Shown in pieces: positions 45,122-53,778 of a stretch of 64,000 bases of DNA; the first letter of the stretch is position 1, and each line of letters starts with the position of its first letter. The DNA comes from Acidobacteriota bacterium. Its GTDB lineage: Bacteria > Acidobacteriota > Thermoanaerobaculia > Multivoradales > Multivoraceae. The position numbers and the translations under genes are program-made. Under the pieces are notes generated by a model, which worked only from the letters and a program-made list of their open reading frames with translations, did no database searches and was not told where the DNA came from. The stretch is from contig WTGQ01000003.1 of NCBI GenBank assembly GCA_011525365.1, forward strand, positions 124,001 through 188,000. Reading direction: 5' to 3'.

Positions 45122-45760
45122 CTCCCGCTCGACCAGCCGGCGGGCCAGCTCCCAGTCGGCGGCCGTGTTCACGTTCAGGAGGACGTCCTCGGGGTCTCCG
45201 AACCGGCCCGCGTCAACCCGCTCGACCCGCAGGCCGGCGCATCTGGTGAGAGGGTAGAGACGGTTGTCGCCCTCTTCGATTCGCGCCGCCAGCCGTTCGA
45301 GGGCCGGCGGCGCCCACAGCGCGCAGGTCGGGTTCATGGATCGCGGGTCGCCGGGGTCGATCGCGGCGGGCGCCAGTTCGCAATCCGAGCCGGCGAGGTC
45401 GGCGAGCAGGTCGACCGGGACCAGGGGCAGGTCGCAGGCCAGGACGAGCAGGCGGTGGCCCGGCCGGGACCGCGCCGCCCCCAAAACCCCGGCCGCCGGA
45501 CCCGAACCGGGCCCGTCGGGCGCGACCGAGACGCGGAGTCCGGGGTCGACCGGACCGACTTCGGCGCCGAAGTCACCGGCGGCGACGACGATCTCGCCGA
45601 CCCCGGCGACGGCGGCAAGCCGTGTGACCGCCCAGTCGACGAGGGTCGGCCCCGGCTCGCCGGGTCGCGAGCCGGGGAGACGGAGGACTGCCTTGCTGCC
45701 CCCCAACCTGCGTCCTTCGCCGCCGGCCAGGACGACGCCGACGATGGGCCCGAGGCTCAT
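45089..45760 (-). CDS. mobA: Molybdenum cofactor guanylyltransferase
   Basis: Transfers GMP to molybdopterin, 223 residues. The nucleotidyltransferase motif is VVLAGGEGRRLGGSKAVLRL, the metal Asp is in LVLACDLPLV, and CALWAPPALERLA follows. Short C-terminus, typical of MobA rather than CTP-using MocA, but that choice is inferred. No other molybdenum genes are adjacent. Confidence 0.82.
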   Translation of the reverse strand: MSLGPIVGVVLAGGEGRRLGGSKAVLRLPGSRPGEPGPTLVDWAVTRLAAVAGVGEIVVAAGDFGAEVGPVDPGLRVSVAPDGPGSGPAAGVLGAARSRPGHRLLVLACDLPLVPVDLLADLAGSDCELAPAAIDPGDPRSMNPTCALWAPPALERLAARIEEGDNRLYPLTRCAGLRVERVDAGRFGDPEDVLLNVNTAADWELARRLVERESARRSRRAGH

Positions 45761-45842
45761 GGTCTGAACCGGCTGCTAGGCTGCGCCCGCTTCGCGCCCG
45801 CGGCATCCGGCCCGGGCGGTTTCATCTCTGGAGATCGACCAG

Positions 45843-46424
45843 ATGCACAGTTCACAAACCGGACCCTGGAGTCGTTTCTTGATCTACGCCGCTTCCACCG
45901 TCTTGCTGGCCGCGCCGAGCTTCGGCCAGGACACGCCCCCGAGGGTAGCCCTCGAAACGAGCCACGGCACGATCGTGCTGGAGCTGAATCCGGAGAAGGC
46001 GCCGATCACGGTCGAGAACTTCCTCGGCTACGTCGAGCGCGGCTGGTACGACGGCACCGTCTTCCATCGCGTGATCGCGGACTTCATGATCCAGGGCGGC
46101 GGCTTCACGGCCGACATGCAGAAGAAGATCACCCGGCCGGAGATCGAGAACGAGTCGAAGAACGGCCTCTCGAACGAGCGGGGCACGATCGCCATGGCGC
46201 GCACCGGCGAGCCGCACAGCGCCACGGCGCAGTTCTTCATCAACCTGGTGGACAACGACGGCCTGGATGGGAAGCCCAACAGTTGGGGCTATGCCGTCTT
46301 CGGCAAGGTCGTCGAAGGCATCGACGTGGTCGACTCCATCGCGAAGGTAGAGGTCAAGCCCGGTCGCGTAAGCGAGGCGGAGCCGCAGGAGCAGGTGAAG
46401 CTGATCAGCGCCAAGCTCCAGTAG
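45843..46424 (+). CDS. Periplasmic cyclophilin-type peptidyl-prolyl isomerase
   Basis: 193 residues. A signal peptide (about 10-28, FLIYAASTVLLAAPSFG) precedes a cyclophilin domain with GTVFHRVIADFMIQGGGFTADM, HSATAQFFINLVDN and YAVFGKVVEGIDVVDSI. Arg and Phe of the active site (FHRV, QFFIN) are kept. It should assist protein folding in the periplasm. GGAG precedes the ATG. Confidence 0.93.
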   Translation: MHSSQTGPWSRFLIYAASTVLLAAPSFGQDTPPRVALETSHGTIVLELNPEKAPITVENFLGYVERGWYDGTVFHRVIADFMIQGGGFTADMQKKITRPEIENESKNGLSNERGTIAMARTGEPHSATAQFFINLVDNDGLDGKPNSWGYAVFGKVVEGIDVVDSIAKVEVKPGRVSEAEPQEQVKLISAKLQ

Positions 46425-46458
46425 AGCGCGGCCGGCTGGGGCCGGCGTTGCTGGAGGG

Positions 46459-46543
46459 TGGTGCCGAAGGCCGGACTCGAACCGGCACGGGTTGCCCCAC
46501 ACGGCCCTCAACCGTGCGCGTCTACCAATTCCGCCACTTCGGC
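46459..46543 (-). tRNA. tRNA-Leu (GAG)
   Basis: Minus strand: acceptor GCCGAAG pairs with CTTCGGC, discriminator A, encoded CCA (46461-46459). Anticodon loop TTGAGGG gives GAG, reading CUC/CUU. The class II variable arm TGTGGGGCAACCCG is present. 85 bases. Confidence 0.95.
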
Positions 46544-46585
46544 TCTGGCCACGTCGTTCTCTCGGTCAGCGCGGGTCTGCTGGAT

Positions 46586-46981
46586 CTAGCCCTGGTTGTT
46601 GCTTCCGGTTCCGCCTTCGGTCGAGTCGCTTTCGGCTTCTGCCGGTGCGCCCTCGGTTTCCTGGGCCGGCGCCGTGGAAACGGGCGCTTCCGCCGGCTCG
46701 GTGGCCTGGACCTCGTCCATGACGGACCCGACGCCGCTCATGACCGATGAGGTGTCCTGCTTCTGCAGGAAGCCGATCGAGAGGGTCGTCAGGATGAAGA
46801 GGACGAAACACCCGACGGTCAGCTTGTGCAGAAGCGTGGCCGCGCCGCGGGCGCCGAAGGCGGCTTGAGACGCGCCGCCGCCGAACACGGACAGGTCGGC
46901 CCCCTTGCCCTGCTGCAGCAGGACGACGAGGACCAGAAACAGCGAAACCGTCACGTGGACGGCATACAGCACGAAGATCAA
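46586..46981 (-). CDS. secG: Preprotein translocase subunit SecG
   Basis: 131 residues. Two membrane segments (about 3-22 and 52-70) flank LLQQGKGADLSVFGGGASQAAFGARG, the family cytoplasmic loop. The acidic Ala/Glu/Ser tail (about 80-131) is longer than usual. A TTG start is used with GGGGAG 8 bases upstream. It follows tpiA-pgk on the same strand, a frequent bacterial order. Confidence 0.93.
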   Translation of the reverse strand: MIFVLYAVHVTVSLFLVLVVLLQQGKGADLSVFGGGASQAAFGARGAATLLHKLTVGCFVLFILTTLSIGFLQKQDTSSVMSGVGSVMDEVQATEPAEAPVSTAPAQETEGAPAEAESDSTEGGTGSNNQG

Positions 46982-47036
46982 GTCAATCTCCCCTCTGGAG
47001 TATCCGCAGCGCGAGCACGGCTCCGTTCGTCAGGGC

Positions 47037-47813
47037 TCAGGAGCCGCCGGCGGAACCCGTGGAAAGACGAATGATACGCAGGAACGAGGCAGGATCAAGA
47101 CTTGCGCCGCCAATGAGAAAGCCATCGATGTCCGGTCGGCCGATCAGATCCCGGCAGTTGTCGGCGTTCACCGAGCCGCCGTAGAGGATCCGGGTCGAGT
47201 CGCCGAGTCCGGTCTGGTGGCCGTTCAGCCGGGCCCGCAGGTGGCCGTGAACGGCGGCGGCGATCTCGGGCGACGCGCTGAGGCCGGTGCCGATGGCCCA
47301 CACCGGTTCGTAGGCGACGACGGCGCCGGCTGCGAGGCCATCGGCGGCGGCGAGCACCTCGAGGACGGCGTCCAACTGGGCGTCGAGGACCGCTTCGGTC
47401 TCGTTCCGCTCCCTCTCTTCCAGGGTTTCTCCCACGCAGACGACCGGGATCAGGCCGGCGCCCAGAGCTCGCCGCGCCTTGTGCGCCACGTCCTCGTTCG
47501 ATTCGCCGTGGTACTGGCGCCGTTCGGAGTGGCCGGCCAGGGCCCACGAAGCGCCGGCATCGAGGATCTGCGCGGCGGCGACGTCGCCGGTGTAGGCGCC
47601 GCCGTCCTCGGCGTGGACATCCTGGGCGCCGACCGCGGCCCAGTCGGGCATCGCCGTCGCCGCGAGGCCCAGGTAGACGGGCGTCGGAAACAGGACGACC
47701 TCGACCGCCGCGTCGGGCGGACCGGCGGCCGCGAGAGCCTCGGAGTAGGCCGCGACGTCCGCGCGGAGCAGGTTCATCTTCCAGTTGCCGGCGATGATCG
47801 GTGTGCGCGTCAT
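47037..47813 (-). CDS. tpiA: Triosephosphate isomerase
   Basis: Interconverts dihydroxyacetone phosphate and glyceraldehyde-3-P, 258 residues. Catalytic residues are Lys in GNWKMN, His in GHSERR and Glu in YEPVWAIGTG; the phosphate loop is ILYGGSVNADN. Overlaps pgk by 4 bases, so the two are translationally coupled. Confidence 0.97.
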   Translation of the reverse strand: MTRTPIIAGNWKMNLLRADVAAYSEALAAAGPPDAAVEVVLFPTPVYLGLAATAMPDWAAVGAQDVHAEDGGAYTGDVAAAQILDAGASWALAGHSERRQYHGESNEDVAHKARRALGAGLIPVVCVGETLEERERNETEAVLDAQLDAVLEVLAAADGLAAGAVVAYEPVWAIGTGLSASPEIAAAVHGHLRARLNGHQTGLGDSTRILYGGSVNADNCRDLIGRPDIDGFLIGGASLDPASFLRIIRLSTGSAGGS

Positions 47814-49030
47814 TCTTCCTCCCCGCCGCCCGCGTACAGTGCTTCGACGGCCGGCAGTCTCTCGCCGGCCAGCAGCGCCAGGGAAGCGCCGCCGCCGGTC
47901 GAGACGTGATCGATTCTCTCCGACAGGTTCTCCTGCCGGACCGCCGCCACCGTCTCCCCGCCGCCGATCACGGTGAACCCGCCGCAGGCGGCGACGGCCC
48001 GGGCCACGGCGAGGCTCCCGGCATCGAAGGGCGGTGTCTCGAAGACCCCCATCGGACCGTTCCAGAACAGCGTCGCGGCGCCGGCGACCGCGGCTTCGAA
48101 GGCGGTCCGGGTTTCCGGTCCGATGTCGACCGCGAGCCAGCCGGCCGGCACGCTGTCCTCCATCGGCACCGTGCGAACCCGCCGTTCCGGGGGCGTCGCT
48201 TCGAGCGAATCCGTGACCACGACGTCGATCGGCAGGAGCAGCTCGGCGCCGCCGGCCGCGGTCTCGGTCTCGATCTCACGCGCCAGGTCGAGGCTCTCCG
48301 ACTCGACCAGCGAGGAACCGAGTTCGGCGCCGCGGGCGGCCAGGAACGTGTTCGACATGCCTCCGCCGACCAGGACACGGTCGACCAGGGGCAGCAGGCG
48401 TCGCAGGGCGCCGATCTTGCCCCGGATCTTCGCGCCTCCGGTGACGAGCACGAATGGCCGCGGCGGGTCGTCGAGCAGCCGGCTGAGCTGCCGCAGTTCA
48501 CGGTCGAGCAGCAGTCCGCTGAAGGCCTGCTCGACCAGGCCGCAGATGGCGGCGGTGGAGGCATGGGCGCGGTGGGCGGTACCGAAAGCGTCGTTGACGT
48601 AGAGCTCGCCGAGTGCGGCCAGTTCGGCGGCGAACGCCGGATCGTTCGCTTCCTCGCCGTCGTGGAAGCGGAGGTTCTCGCAGAGCAGCGCGTCCCCGTC
48701 GCCGAGCGCGGCGGCGGCGTTCCGGGCAGCCGGCCCGACACAGTCCGCGGCGAAGGCGACGGGCCGGTCGAGGATCGAGGACAGGGCGCCGGCGACCGGA
48801 CGCAGGCTGAGTCCCGGATCGACCACGCCCCGTGGCCGGCCGCGGTGGGACAGCAGGACGACGTGGGCGCCCGCGTCGCGGAGAGCGTCGATCGTGGGCG
48901 CCGCTTCCCGCAGGCGGGTCGCGTCGAGCACCCGTTCGCCGTCCATCGGGACGTTGAAGTCGACCCGGACGATGACGCGCCGGCCTCGCAGGGCGAGTGA
49001 GCCGTCACGGAAGCTCGGTGGGAAGATCAA
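47810..49030 (-). CDS. pgk: Phosphoglycerate kinase
   Basis: Glycolytic ATP-forming kinase, 406 residues. Substrate motif VIVRVDFNVPM, LLSHRGRP, ENLRFHDGEEAND, the hinge VTGGAKIRGKIG, and nucleotide motifs WNGPMGVFE and STGGGASLALL are in order. The start is a TTG with no strong ribosome site. gap, which often precedes pgk, is not here. Confidence 0.96.
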   Translation of the reverse strand: MIFPPSFRDGSLALRGRRVIVRVDFNVPMDGERVLDATRLREAAPTIDALRDAGAHVVLLSHRGRPRGVVDPGLSLRPVAGALSSILDRPVAFAADCVGPAARNAAAALGDGDALLCENLRFHDGEEANDPAFAAELAALGELYVNDAFGTAHRAHASTAAICGLVEQAFSGLLLDRELRQLSRLLDDPPRPFVLVTGGAKIRGKIGALRRLLPLVDRVLVGGGMSNTFLAARGAELGSSLVESESLDLAREIETETAAGGAELLLPIDVVVTDSLEATPPERRVRTVPMEDSVPAGWLAVDIGPETRTAFEAAVAGAATLFWNGPMGVFETPPFDAGSLAVARAVAACGGFTVIGGGETVAAVRQENLSERIDHVSTGGGASLALLAGERLPAVEALYAGGGEEE

Positions 49031-49077
49031 GGTCGCGATCTCGGTGGGCCGCCGCGCCGGCCGGCGTCGGTCAGGGG

Positions 49078-49088
49078 GAGGATAACGT
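49078..49088. promoter_or_regulatory. Overlapping divergent -10 boxes (pgk and tsaD)
   Basis: AGGATAACGT holds minus TATCCT (49083-49078) facing pgk and plus TAACGT (49083-49088) ending 7 bases before the tsaD ATG. The two boxes share one base pair, so the promoters may exclude each other. Confidence 0.45.
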
Positions 49089-49095
49089 CGCCGGC

Positions 49096-50199
49096 ATGTC
49101 CGCGGGCAACGAAGCGGCCGGCCCGTTCGAGGGCTTCGTCCTCGGCATCGAGACCTCCTGCGACGACACCGCCTGCGCGGTGCTCGACGCGGAGGGTCGC
49201 GTGCTCTCTTCCGTGGTCTCGAGCCAACTGGACGTGCACCGTCCGTTCGGCGGCGTGGTGCCGGAGGTGGCGTCGCGGGAACACCTCCGCAACTGGCCGG
49301 CGGTGTCGGCGGCGGCGCTTCAGGAGGCGGGCGTCGACTGGTCCGACGTCGGCGCGGTGGCGGCGACCCGTGGGCCCGGCCTCGTGGGGTCGCTGCTCGT
49401 TGGACTCTCTCTCGGCAAGGCGATCAGCTACTCGCTCGGCGTGCCCTTCCTTGCCGTGCATCACCTGGAGGGCCACCTCTTCTCGCCCCTGCTGCGGACC
49501 GACGGCGCAAGCCGGTCCGTTCCCGAGTCGATGGTCGGCCTGGTCGTTTCCGGCGGCCATACCAGCCTGCTCGCCGTCGACGGTCCGTCCGGCGCCGTGA
49601 CCAGCCTGGCCGAGACCCGGGACGATGCGATCGGCGAGGCCTTCGACAAGATCGGCCACCGGGTCGGTCTGCCGTTCCCGGCCGGCGCCGAGGTCGATCG
49701 GCTGGCCGAGCTCGGCGATCCGGCGGCGCAGCCGTTCCGTGTGGCCAGGATCAAGTCCGACGAACTGGCGTTCTCGTACTCGGGACTGAAGAGCCAGGCG
49801 CTGCGCGCGCTCGGCGAGATCGAGGCGGGGAACGGTCATGCCGCGGAAACGCCGGCCGATGGCGCCGGCGACGACGGGTCCTGGCCGCGGGAGGTGCTCG
49901 ATCTGTTCGCCGGTTTCCGGCGGGCAGCGGTCGCGCAGTTGATCGACCGTCTGGACCGGCTCTGCGACGAGCGGCCGGTGGAGCGGCTCTCCGTCTCGGG
50001 CGGCGTGGCGGCGAACCGCCTGCTGCGGCGGGAGGTCGTGCTCTGGGGCGAACGTCGAGGCGCCGACGTGCTGCTCGTGCCGCTTCGCTACTGCGGAGAC
50101 AACGCGGCGATGATCGCCCACGCCGGCCTGCTGCGCCTCCGCCGCGGCGACACCGACGACCCGCGCTCCGCGGATGCGGAAAGCCGCATCCCCTTCTGA
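49096..50199 (+). CDS. tsaD: tRNA threonylcarbamoyladenosine transferase TsaD
   Basis: Transfers threonylcarbamoyl to A37 of ANN-decoding tRNAs, 367 residues. Motifs are LGIETSCDDTACAVL, the metal ligand histidines in HHLEGHLFS, SGGHTSLLAV, FDKIGHRVGLPFPAG and SVSGGVAANRLLR. The leaderless promoter TAACGT supports the ATG at 49096. Confidence 0.97.
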   Translation: MSAGNEAAGPFEGFVLGIETSCDDTACAVLDAEGRVLSSVVSSQLDVHRPFGGVVPEVASREHLRNWPAVSAAALQEAGVDWSDVGAVAATRGPGLVGSLLVGLSLGKAISYSLGVPFLAVHHLEGHLFSPLLRTDGASRSVPESMVGLVVSGGHTSLLAVDGPSGAVTSLAETRDDAIGEAFDKIGHRVGLPFPAGAEVDRLAELGDPAAQPFRVARIKSDELAFSYSGLKSQALRALGEIEAGNGHAAETPADGAGDDGSWPREVLDLFAGFRRAAVAQLIDRLDRLCDERPVERLSVSGGVAANRLLRREVVLWGERRGADVLLVPLRYCGDNAAMIAHAGLLRLRRGDTDDPRSADAESRIPF

Positions 50200-50225
50200 C
50201 GCGCCCTGACGGCGTTCTTGCGGTG

Positions 50226-50245
50226 CCCGGGTCAGAAGACCCGGG
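50226..50245. repeat. Extragenic palindrome, copy d
   Basis: CCCGGGTC and GACCCGGG arms around AGAA, with TCACTA after. Identical in arms and tail to copy b, lying between the convergent tsaD and thiG genes. Confidence 0.75.
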
Positions 50246-50271
50246 TCACTAGGCGGGGCTAGGCCGTGGCC

Positions 50272-51051
50272 TTAGCCCAACACGCCCTCCGCCGGGGACG
50301 ACGCCGTCGCATACAACTTCCGCGGGATCCGCCCGGCGTTGGCCGCCAGCCAGCCGGCTTCGACGGCCAGCTTCATCGCGCGCGCCATCCGCACCGGATC
50401 CTGGGCGCCGGCGACGCCGGTGTTCATCAGCACGCCGTCCGCGCCCAGCTCCATCGCCAGGGCGGCGTCGCTCGCGGTGCCGACGCCGGCGTCCACGATG
50501 ACCGGCACGTTCGCCTGCTCGACGATGATTCGCAGGTTCGCCGGATTGCGGATGCCCATCCCCGAGCCGATCGGCGCCGCGAGCGGCATCACCGCGGCCG
50601 CGCCGAGGTCCTCGAGCTTGCGGCAGGTGATCGGATCGTCCGTCGTGTAGGGAAGCACGATGAAGTCGTCGGCGACCAGTTCCCGGGTTGCCGCGAGCAG
50701 TTCCTCGTTGTCGGGGAAGAGGGTCTTCTCGTCGCCGATCACCTCCAGCTTGACCCAGTTCCAGCCACCGAGTTCGCGTGCCAGCCGCGCCGTCCGCACC
50801 GCCTCGTCCGCGGTGTAGCAGGCGGCGGTGTTGGGCAGCAGCAGGTAGCGGTCCTGGTCGATGTGGTCGATCAGCGAGCCTTTGCCCAGGTCGTCGAGGT
50901 TGACGCGCCGCAGGGCCACCGTGACCATCTCGGTGCCGGAGGCGTCGAAGGCGTCGACCATCACCTGTTCGTCGCTGTACTTGCCGGTGCCGAGGATGAG
51001 ACGCGAGCGGAACTCGCGGCCGGCGATGACGAGAGGCTCTGGAGTGGTCAT
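50272..51051 (-). CDS. thiG: Thiazole synthase
   Basis: Forms the thiamine thiazole ring, 259 residues. It begins at the ATG of [20 protein letters not shown]. The Schiff-base lysine is in [10 protein letters not shown], with [24 protein letters not shown] and [18 protein letters not shown] for phosphate binding. ThiS and ThiH/ThiO are not adjacent. It follows the kinase gene by 10 bases on the same strand. Confidence 0.94.
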   Translation of the reverse strand: MTTPEPLVIAGREFRSRLILGTGKYSDEQVMVDAFDASGTEMVTVALRRVNLDDLGKGSLIDHIDQDRYLLLPNTAACYTADEAVRTARLARELGGWNWVKLEVIGDEKTLFPDNEELLAATRELVADDFIVLPYTTDDPITCRKLEDLGAAAVMPLAAPIGSGMGIRNPANLRIIVEQANVPVIVDAGVGTASDAALAMELGADGVLMNTGVAGAQDPVRMARAMKLAVEAGWLAANAGRIPRKLYATASSPAEGVLG

Positions 51052-51061
51052 GGCAAAGGTC

Positions 51062-51712
51062 TCAGGCGCTGCGCGCGGGCACGAAGTACTCGGTGCCGCG
51101 GATCTGCCGCGAGATGTGGTGGAGCAGTTCCTCGAAGTCGGTCGGTTTGTGCTCGAAGTCCATGTTGCGGCTGTCGACGACGAGCAGGGGCGACCCATCG
51201 TAGTGGTAGTAGTGGTGGTTGTAGGCCTCGATCAGCTCGCCCAGGTAGTCGGCCGAGATGTTCTGCTCGATGGCGCGGCTGCGCTTGTGAATCCGCGCCA
51301 TGCAGGTGTCGATGTCGGCGGTCAGGAAGATCAGCAGGTCCGGTTGGCTCAGCTGCGGCTCGAGCAGATCGTAGAGCTTCTCGAACAGCATCAGGTCGCC
51401 GTCCGTCAGGTTCAGGTAGGCGAAGAGTCGGCTCTTCGCGAAAGTGTAGTCGGCCAGGCGAACCGGCTCGAACAGCTCTTCCTGGGCCAGGTCGAGTTGC
51501 TGCTTGTAGCGCGTCAGCAGGAAGTAGAGCTCGGTCTGGAAGGCGGTGCCGGGCCGGTCCCGGTAGAAGGCTTCGAGGAACGGATTGTCCACGTCCTCGA
51601 GGATCTTCACGCCCTCGAAGCGTTGCGCGAGCATCTCGACCAGGGTCGTCTTGCCTACGCCGATCGGTCCGTCGACGGCCAGGTACCGATACGGGAGCGC
51701 GTCTGCGGGCAC
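51062..51712 (-). CDS. Deoxynucleoside kinase
   Basis: Phosphorylates deoxynucleosides for salvage, 216 residues. P-loop [14 protein letters not shown], a [13 protein letters not shown] substrate segment, the DRS-like motif replaced by [10 protein letters not shown], and the lid [13 protein letters not shown] match the dCK/dGK-like family. The GTG start is supported by TATAGT ending 7 bases upstream (51725-51720, minus). Confidence 0.87.
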   Translation of the reverse strand: MPADALPYRYLAVDGPIGVGKTTLVEMLAQRFEGVKILEDVDNPFLEAFYRDRPGTAFQTELYFLLTRYKQQLDLAQEELFEPVRLADYTFAKSRLFAYLNLTDGDLMLFEKLYDLLEPQLSQPDLLIFLTADIDTCMARIHKRSRAIEQNISADYLGELIEAYNHHYYHYDGSPLLVVDSRNMDFEHKPTDFEELLHHISRQIRGTEYFVPARSA

Positions 51713-51818
51713 TGCCCGGACTATACAATCCCCCGACGACTACGAGCATGGTGGCGGCGCCGGTTTCAGCCCGCGCCGGAGCACCCCGAAAAGGACTTCC
51801 GATAAGGGGGAGTAGAGA

Positions 51819-52730
51819 GTGGATCCCTGGTGGCGGAGACGCGCGGCGGACGAGAAGACCGAGTCGGTGCGACCGGAGGCGACCAGTCCCGAAGCCGAGG
51901 ACGAGCCGCCGGTCGAGCCGGCGGGCGAAGACGAGCCGGAGGCCGACGCGGGGGCTGACGAAGCGACTGCTCCCGAGCCGGGCGACGACCCGTCGACCGC
52001 GCTCGCGGCAGCCGAGGAAGCCGACGAAGCCGACGACGCGCCCGCGGAGGAGGCCGCCGAGCCTCCCGTGTCCGCGGCTCTCGAGGCTGCGACGGAGCCG
52101 GCCGAGCCGGCCCGGCCGGCCACTGGCGAGGCCGGGGAGGTAGCGCCGGCCAAACGTCGCCGTCGCCGTCGCCGTCGCTCGCGCCGGGGCCGTCGCGGCG
52201 GTGGTTCCCACAGCCAGGGCGAGGGCGGCAAGGACGCCGAAGCGCAGAGCCCGGAGTCCGCGCCGCGGGAGAGGAGGTCGGGCGGCCCGGGCCGCGCCGC
52301 GGTGCTTCTCGACCTGGGCGGTTTGGAGCGGAGCCAGGACGGCGGCCCGGCGCTCGATCTGGAGGGCCTGCTTGCCCGGCTGGACGGAGAACTCGGCAAG
52401 CTCGTCCTGCGTCGCGTCTATGCCGACGCGAGCGACCAACGACTTGATCGCAAGGCACTGCACGGCGGCGGCGCCGAGGTCGTCGACGTGCCGTCGGGTA
52501 CGGAAGTGCGGGGCTGTTCCGCCGCCGTGCGGATCGTGGTGGATGCGCTGGAGCTCTGCTACACGAAACGCAGCGTCCACACGGTCGTGCTGGTGGCGAC
52601 GTCGGTGCAGATGTTGCCCCTGGTCGCCAAGCTTCAGCAGAACGGCGTGACGGTCGTCGGTCTCGGGGGATCGGAGGGCGACGCCCAGGTGCGGGCCCAG
52701 TGTGACCGCTACATCGATCTCTCCGCTTGA
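51819..52730 (+). CDS. NYN-like protein with acidic N-terminus and arginine tract
   Basis: 303 residues. Residues 10-108 are acidic, Ala/Pro/Glu-rich and probably disordered. An arginine tract (about 112-126) follows, then a globular domain (about 158-303) with the layout of NYN/PIN-like nucleases: AVLLDLGGLE, an Arg-Val-Tyr-Ala-Asp strand near 200, VDALELCY and LPLVAKLQQNGVTVVGLG. The usual SGDxDF acidic motif is ATSVQM at 260-265, so nuclease activity is doubtful. GGGGAG precedes the GTG. RNA binding is inferred from the arginine tract only. Confidence 0.6.
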   Translation: MDPWWRRRAADEKTESVRPEATSPEAEDEPPVEPAGEDEPEADAGADEATAPEPGDDPSTALAAAEEADEADDAPAEEAAEPPVSAALEAATEPAEPARPATGEAGEVAPAKRRRRRRRRSRRGRRGGGSHSQGEGGKDAEAQSPESAPRERRSGGPGRAAVLLDLGGLERSQDGGPALDLEGLLARLDGELGKLVLRRVYADASDQRLDRKALHGGGAEVVDVPSGTEVRGCSAAVRIVVDALELCYTKRSVHTVVLVATSVQMLPLVAKLQQNGVTVVGLGGSEGDAQVRAQCDRYIDLSA

Positions 52731-52759
52731 GCGGCGTTCCCCTAACCCCGGCAAGCTGC

Positions 52760-52765
52760 TAGGGT
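52760..52765 (+). promoter_or_regulatory. -10-like TAGGGT before tRNA-Arg
   Basis: TANNNT hexamer 31 bases upstream of the mature tRNA 5' end, a suitable spacing for a short precursor leader. Confidence 0.4.
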
Positions 52766-52796
52766 TCCGCACTCGCTCGGTGCGGCGGCTCGAAAT

Positions 52797-52873
52797 GCAC
52801 CCTTAGCTCAACTGGATAGAGCGTTGGACTACGGATCCAAAGGTTGGGGGTTCGACTCCTCCAGGGTGCACCA
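52797..52873 (+). tRNA. tRNA-Arg (ACG)
   Basis: Acceptor GCACCCT pairs with AGGGTGC, discriminator A, encoded CCA (52871-52873). Anticodon loop CTACGGA gives ACG, so A34 must be deaminated to inosine by TadA (14581-15054). D-loop TAGCTCAACTGGATAGAGC and T-loop GTTCGACTC are normal. Confidence 0.96.
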
Positions 52874-52894
52874 CCGTCTTCACGAGGCGCGGCC

Positions 52895-53767
52895 ATGAAC
52901 GACACGCAATACACCCCGCCCAAGGTCTGGAAGTGGGACACCGAGAGCGGTGGTCGCTTCGCCAAGATCAACCGGCCGATCGCCGGCCCCACGCACGAAG
53001 CGGAGCTTCCCGTGGGCGAGCATCCGCTCCAGCTCTACTCGCTCGCCACCCCGAACGGGGTCAAGGTCACGGTGATGCTCGAGGAGCTCCTGGAGCTTGG
53101 CCGCGACGCCGAGTACGACGCCTACCTGATCAACATCGGCGACGGGAACCAGTTCTCGAGCGGCTTCGTAGCGGCGAATCCGAACTCCAAGATCCCCGCG
53201 CTCGTCGACCACGGCACGGAGCCGCCCACCCGCGTCTTCGAATCGGGCGCCATCCTCCTCTACCTGGCCGAGAAGTTCGGCGACTTCCTGCCGCGGGAAC
53301 ATGGCCCCCGAACGGAGTGCCTGTCCTGGCTGTTCTGGCAGATGGGAAGCGCCCCCTACCTGGGCGGCGGTTTCGGCCACTTCTACGCCTACGCGCCGGA
53401 GAAGATCGAGTACGCGATCGACCGGTTCACGATGGAAGTGAAGCGCCAGCTCGACGTGCTCGACCGTCACCTGGCGGAAGCCCGGTACATGGCGGGGGAC
53501 GAGTACTCCATCGCCGACATGGCGATCTGGCCCTGGTACGGCGCGCTGGCCGCGGGCCACCTCTACGAGGCCGGCGAGTTCATCGAGGGGCAGAGCTACG
53601 AGAACGTGAACCGCTGGGGCCGCGAGATCGCGAAGCGTCCGGCGGTGAAGCGCGGCCGGATGGTGAACCGCGCCTGGGGACCGCCGGAGACCCAGCTACG
53701 CGAGCGTCACGCGGCGGCGGACTTCGAGACGAAGACCCAGGACAAGCTCGAGCCCGAAGCGGACTGA
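52895..53767 (+). CDS. yghU: YghU-type glutathione S-transferase-like protein
   Basis: 290 residues. The N-terminus TQYTPPKVWKWDTESGGRFAKINRPIAGPTHE is the extended leader typical of YghU/Ure2-like GSTs. The thioredoxin-like half has LYSLATPNGVKVTVMLEELLELG and SKIPALVDH plus ESGAILLYLAEKFGDFLP. YghU binds two glutathiones and reduces disulfides. Here bacillithiol genes are present, so the physiological thiol is open. Confidence 0.88.
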   Translation: MNDTQYTPPKVWKWDTESGGRFAKINRPIAGPTHEAELPVGEHPLQLYSLATPNGVKVTVMLEELLELGRDAEYDAYLINIGDGNQFSSGFVAANPNSKIPALVDHGTEPPTRVFESGAILLYLAEKFGDFLPREHGPRTECLSWLFWQMGSAPYLGGGFGHFYAYAPEKIEYAIDRFTMEVKRQLDVLDRHLAEARYMAGDEYSIADMAIWPWYGALAAGHLYEAGEFIEGQSYENVNRWGREIAKRPAVKRGRMVNRAWGPPETQLRERHAAADFETKTQDKLEPEAD

Positions 53768-53778
53768 AACCTGATGCC

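Noticed and set aside
50266-52143. A 625-codon open frame on plus over thiG and the kinase
   Set aside because: It is antisense to two well-supported enzymes with catalytic motifs and has an Arg/Ser/Pro-rich composition with no domain.
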